A DNA stretch of 26,008 bases from Alphaproteobacteria bacterium (GTDB taxonomy: Bacteria; Pseudomonadota; Alphaproteobacteria; Rs-D84; NBLK01): the NCBI GenBank assembly GCA_016936785.1, contig JAFGXE010000065.1, forward strand, positions 1 to 26,008, read 5' to 3'. The position numbers and the translations under genes are program-made. Of the stretch, positions 23,024-26,008 are shown one piece after another; positions within the stretch are counted from its first letter, which is position 1, and every line of letters starts with the position of its first letter. The notes below the pieces were generated by a model. That model was not told the origin of the DNA and did no database searches. It saw only the letters and a program-made list of their open reading frames with translations.

Positions 23024-23842
23024 ATGAAAAAATATAACACTTTTATTCTTTGGGGAACGTATGGTTTCTTTGGGTTTTTATGGGCACGCTATGTTTTTAT
23101 CTCTTTACCGAAGAATCTTAGTTTTCTAAGTTATGCGGGTGTTGAAACACTTGCGATTCAAGATATTTTTATTTTGGCGTTTGTGCCGTTGTTCTTTTTT
23201 GCCTTTCTTACCTCATTTATTCAAAAGTCGCTACATGATAACGATTTTAAAACCCTTGTTTTTCGTCTTTCTCGCGGACATCAGGTGACACTCGGAAATT
23301 TAGAAACAATTAGTAAAAAATTGATTGAGCTGAATAAGGTTGACTATGCAACGCAGTTCTTTTCTCTTTTGCCAACGGTTTACCAAGATTTTTATGAAAG
23401 TCTTCGAAAGATTTTAAGGCATATCGTTCTTGCAGATGTGCCATCGCTTGATAAACGTCCTGAGTCACAAGATTTGTGGATTCTTTGTCGGCAGTTTATT
23501 TCTCAGGCATCTCGAGATCCAGGTGTTCTTGAGGATGTGCGTCGGACTTTTAAAAAGAGTGAAGGGATTGCAAAAGAGTTTGCGAATTTCAAATTGCGTT
23601 ATGATAATTTTCTGAAAACACTCAAAATACATGATCCAGATAGTCTGATTTTTGGATTTATTCAAGAAGGACCTCTCGGACAAACACAAGCTGTTCTTGG
23701 ACACATTTATACGCGTGCATTCGAAAAACCAAAATCAATTGCGGATCTTCAGGTGGAAAGAAAAGCTGTTTCTGAGGATCAAGAACAAAATACACCGTCG
23801 CTTCTTCAAGGGCTTTCGATTGGAAAAGTAGAGAAAAAATAA
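23024..23842 (+). CDS. Two-TM inner-membrane protein with helical cytoplasmic domain, function unknown
   Basis: A 272-residue protein with two membrane segments (about 8-28 and 45-65) and a soluble remainder that is mainly helical and charged, ending in a Gln/Glu/Lys-rich tail. Short paired helices around 'LIELNKVDYATQFFSLLPTVYQDF' might be repeat-like, but I see no named family. The ATG at 23012 is excluded because it overlaps the -10; 23024 begins MKKYN and suits the promoter. Overall build (two N-terminal TMs, cytoplasmic domain, near-leaderless promoter) parallels the 5390 gene, though the sequences do not look alike. A VirB2-like gene follows from its own promoter. Confidence 0.82.
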   Translation: MKKYNTFILWGTYGFFGFLWARYVFISLPKNLSFLSYAGVETLAIQDIFILAFVPLFFFAFLTSFIQKSLHDNDFKTLVFRLSRGHQVTLGNLETISKKLIELNKVDYATQFFSLLPTVYQDFYESLRKILRHIVLADVPSLDKRPESQDLWILCRQFISQASRDPGVLEDVRRTFKKSEGIAKEFANFKLRYDNFLKTLKIHDPDSLIFGFIQEGPLGQTQAVLGHIYTRAFEKPKSIADLQVERKAVSEDQEQNTPSLLQGLSIGKVEKK

Positions 23843-23843
23843 C

Positions 23844-23872
23844 TTGAAGAACAGATAAAAATAGAGTACAAT
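23844..23872 (+). promoter_or_regulatory. Promoter of the VirB2-like gene
   Basis: TTGAAG (23844-23849), 17-base spacer, TACAAT (23867-23872). Expected initiation near 23879 leaves about 21 bases of leader with AAAAGGA, so this gene, unlike several neighbours, has a ribosome site. Confidence 0.7.
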
Positions 23873-23899
23873 CGGTTACAATAATTAAAAGGATTTAAA

Positions 23900-24214
23900 A
23901 TGTTGTCAATCATTACAAAGAATTTAGCGGGCTTCTTAGCTGTTTTTTGCGTCGTTTTCTTTGCGAGTCAAGGAGCGTTTGCTGATGTTTCTGATATCGT
24001 GACTCAAGCGAGTGCAATTTTTACAAAGATTAAGCCTTTGATTTTTGTGGCAGCTGCAATCTGGCTTGTGTATACGGGAATAAAAGGTGTTATTGCAGGA
24101 ACGATCGATTGGAATGAGGTTTTAAAAGTGATTGGTCCATTATTCCTTGTTCTTATTGCTGGATATCTTGTTGAAATATTTTCTGGTGGTAAAGCAGATG
24201 TTTACTTCGAATAA
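23900..24214 (+). CDS. VirB2/TrbC-like pilin subunit
   Basis: A 104-residue protein with a long signal peptide (about 1-28, cleavage after AFA), a short polar segment, then two membrane helices (about 45-65 and 78-96) joined by a small loop with 'GTIDWNEVLKVIG'. This is the standard layout of VirB2/TrbC pilins, which sit in the inner membrane and assemble into the type IV secretion pilus. It stands alone between its promoter and a strong terminator, about 23 kb from the virB7/virB8-like pair, so the secretion genes are not one operon. Pilin identity is inferred from topology and size. A generic small membrane protein is the alternative. Confidence 0.7.
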   Translation: MLSIITKNLAGFLAVFCVVFFASQGAFADVSDIVTQASAIFTKIKPLIFVAAAIWLVYTGIKGVIAGTIDWNEVLKVIGPLFLVLIAGYLVEIFSGGKADVYFE

Positions 24215-24232
24215 GAATATTAAAGATTTTAT

Positions 24233-24262
24233 AAAAGAGAGACATTGTCTCTCTTTTTTTTT
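24233..24262 (+). terminator. Rho-independent terminator after the pilin-like gene
   Basis: AAAAGAGAGAC (24233-24243), ATT loop, GTCTCTCTTTT (24247-24257) with a run of nine T. Strong and close to the stop. Confidence 0.92.
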
Positions 24263-24266
24263 CATC

Positions 24267-24295
24267 TTGAAGATAAAATTTAAATTCGGTATAAC
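24267..24295 (+). promoter_or_regulatory. lpxL-like gene promoter predicted to give a leaderless mRNA
   Basis: TTGAAG (24267-24272), 17-base spacer, TATAAC (24290-24295), six bases before the ATG at 24302. No Shine-Dalgarno is possible in the expected transcript. Confidence 0.7.
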
Positions 24296-24301
24296 AAGGG
24301 T

Positions 24302-25375
24302 ATGTTTATAATAAGTCTTATTTTTTCGTTGTTTCCTGCTTATGTTTGGTGGGTGAAGCGTTGGGATTTCCTTAAGATTGGTCTTGGAGTCTCCTTTTTT
24401 ATTCTCGCAATATCTTTTTTGATGCCAATTGGAAGCGTCATTGGTTTGGGAATAGGGCTTATGCTTCTTCCATTCCAAGGTGAACCTTCCTTGCATCCGC
24501 ATCGTTCAAATCGAATCATGAACCGTTGGGTGAAGTATCCATTGGAAGGTCTTGGAATATGGTTTTTTTATCTTGTATTCAAATTGCTTCCTCTTAGCGT
24601 GGCTTCAAATTTTGGAGGATGGCTTGGAAAACAAATCGGTAAACGTCTTTCAAGTCGGAATCGTCTTGCACTGAAAAATATGGCGTATGTGATGTCTGAT
24701 CGGAAAAAAGATTTTCCAACTATTTTAGAAAAGATGTGGGAAAATTTTGGACGGACAGTTGGAGAAGTTGCTCATTTGAAAAAAATTGGATCTGAGTATT
24801 TGAAAATTGAAGGACTTGAAAACCTCAAAAAACTGCAAGGAAAGCCTTTTTTGATTGCGAATGCACATATCAATAGCATTGGGCTAATTTCTATGCCATT
24901 TGGGAAGGTTAATCAGCCAACTGCTGTGTTCTTTCGTCCACCGAATAACCCATTATCTTTTCCTGCTCTTTTAAAATTATTTGGGAATGACCTTTCAACA
25001 GTTTCTTTTCTCCCGAAAGGAAGAGAGGGAATGATGCAGGCGATTAAGAGTTTGCGAGACAACATTCCAGTGTCTATTACATCTGATCTACATATTGATA
25101 CGGGAGATCATTTGAAATTCATAGGAAAGCCGGCACAGACATCAACGGCTCTCTCCCGTTTATCTGCAAAGTTTAATTGTCCAATCTTGCCTATTCAAAT
25201 GGTGAGAGAAAAAGGTTTTAGACATCGGGTTATTATTCATTCTCCTATTTTGCCTTCTTCTGGAAAAGAAGAAGATATTCTACTGAATATGCAAAAGATA
25301 AATGACATAATTGGGGGATGGGTTAAAGACTATCCTGAACAATGGTTTTGGATCAATAATCGTTGGAATTTATGA
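24302..25375 (+). CDS. LpxL/HtrB-like lipid A acyltransferase homologue lacking the catalytic acid
   Basis: The 357-residue protein carries an N-terminal extension with two or three membrane segments (about 1-58) not found in ordinary LpxL, then the acyltransferase family pattern: 'KNMAYVMSDRKKDF...MWENFGRTVGEVAHL', 'FLIANAHINSIGL', 'AVFFRPPNNPL', 'FLPKGREGMMQAIKSL' and the C-terminal PEQWFWINNRW. The family's H-x4-(D/E) dyad has His189 but Gly194 at the acid position. It may be inactive, use another residue, or have a new substrate. In a lipid A-rich neighbourhood, an inner-membrane role in late acylation is the natural inference. The stop overlaps the addA start (ATGA). Confidence 0.85.
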   Translation: MFIISLIFSLFPAYVWWVKRWDFLKIGLGVSFFILAISFLMPIGSVIGLGIGLMLLPFQGEPSLHPHRSNRIMNRWVKYPLEGLGIWFFYLVFKLLPLSVASNFGGWLGKQIGKRLSSRNRLALKNMAYVMSDRKKDFPTILEKMWENFGRTVGEVAHLKKIGSEYLKIEGLENLKKLQGKPFLIANAHINSIGLISMPFGKVNQPTAVFFRPPNNPLSFPALLKLFGNDLSTVSFLPKGREGMMQAIKSLRDNIPVSITSDLHIDTGDHLKFIGKPAQTSTALSRLSAKFNCPILPIQMVREKGFRHRVIIHSPILPSSGKEEDILLNMQKINDIIGGWVKDYPEQWFWINNRWNL

Positions 25376-26008
25376 AGCAACATCTTATTCAAAAAGCGAC
25401 GGCTATTCAATCACAGGCGACTTTGCCTGAGCAATCTTTTTGGGTATCTGCCTCTGCTGGAACAGGAAAAACAACAATACTTGTCCGTCGGCTCGTGAGA
25501 TTGCTTTTGGATGGTGTAAAGCCCTCTCAAATTCTATGTTTAACATACACAAAAGTGGCTGCGAATGAAATGACAGAGCGACTTTTAAAAACACTCAAGT
25601 CATTTATTCTTTTATCCGAGGAAGCTCTTATCACGGAGTTGTTTCAATATGTTGATTGCCCTCATGACTATTTGAAAAGGGCTCGGACACTTTTTGTAGA
25701 AGTTCTTGATGAGCTTCATACGGTGAAAATACAAACAATCCATGCTTTTTGTCAGACAGTTCTTAAAAAATTCTCAGCAGAGGCAGAGCTTGATCCGAAT
25801 TTTTCAATGTTAGATGAAACTCAAGAACGTTTTTTTATTCAGAGAAGTTATGATCAACTGTTAGCACGGGCGTATAGTCCTCAGACTCAAGCTGATTCTC
25901 AACTGAGAGAGGCGTTTGAGCATATCTCTGGAGAAATGAGTGCATTTGCTTTTGAAACCTATAAGCGCGCGATTTTGTCAGAGCGTCGTCACTTTACACG
26001 GTTAGTAA
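25372..26008 (+). CDS. addA: Double-strand break repair helicase AddA (5' part; runs off right edge)
   Basis: Only the first 212 codons are in the window, with an open frame to the edge. AddA is the UvrD-like helicase/nuclease subunit of AddAB, which processes DNA ends for RecA-dependent repair. Visible helicase motifs: Walker A SASAGTGKTT (26-35), motif Ia ILCLTYTKVAANEM, and KIQTIHAFCQTVLKKF. 'DPNFSMLDETQ' also matches the alphaproteobacterial AddA form. Its ATG overlaps the acyltransferase stop, so it is translated from the same message. addB would be expected nearby, commonly upstream of addA in this group, but it is not in the window. Confidence 0.93.
   Translation, partial: MKQHLIQKATAIQSQATLPEQSFWVSASAGTGKTTILVRRLVRLLLDGVKPSQILCLTYTKVAANEMTERLLKTLKSFILLSEEALITELFQYVDCPHDYLKRARTLFVEVLDELHTVKIQTIHAFCQTVLKKFSAEAELDPNFSMLDETQERFFIQRSYDQLLARAYSPQTQADSQLREAFEHISGEMSAFAFETYKRAILSERRHFTRLV

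Overview
The window reads as chromosomal DNA of a low-GC, Gram-negative bacterium, most likely a host-associated alphaproteobacterium. The grounds are an LPS pathway that uses LpxI rather than LpxH, an AddA-type recombination nuclease, VirB-type secretion genes kept away from one another, and palindromic repeats of the 'ggatcccg...cgggatgaca' layout familiar from low-GC alphaproteobacteria. The lineage call is inference: there is no rRNA here to settle it.

Layout. 1-878 (minus): a virB8-like gene running off the left edge, preceded by a small VirB7-like lipoprotein. 1064-2915 (plus): rpsT and gpmI. 3112-4452 (minus): a RhlE-type RNA helicase with a DEVD box, behind a gene-free stretch of about 430 bases. 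4881-5270 (minus): an EF-hand lipoprotein. 5390-7450 (plus): a coupled three-gene unit made of a two-TM protein, an unknown 188-residue protein and a SUKH (SMI1/KNR4) domain protein. 7425-8576 (minus): glyA, divergent from folD-trhP (8624-10733). 10894-13144 (minus): tsaD-xseA. 13248-15200 (plus): lpxA, lpxI and a small membrane protein. 15282-20133 (plus): two large secreted cysteine-rich proteins and a glycine-zipper small protein, none recognised. 20158-26008 (plus): lpxC, an M23 endopeptidase, a 47-residue membrane protein, ruvX, a two-TM protein, a VirB2/TrbC-like pilin, an LpxL-like acyltransferase and the start of addA.

Much of the window concerns the cell envelope: lipid A (lpxA, lpxI, lpxC, an lpxL-like gene), peptidoglycan cleavage (M23), secretion (VirB7/VirB8/VirB2-like) and the large secreted proteins. 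Two observations stand out. First, several genes, mainly envelope ones, have a good -35/-10 pair with 17 bp spacing and a -10 that ends only 6-7 bases before the ATG, so their mRNAs should be leaderless. The same reading fixes several start codons. Second, the adjacent secreted proteins at 15282 and 18024 share an Arg/Ser-rich N-terminus and repeated C-x6-C motifs. In the second protein four cysteines fall exactly seven residues apart, which suggests disulfide-locked helices in an undescribed extracytoplasmic structure.
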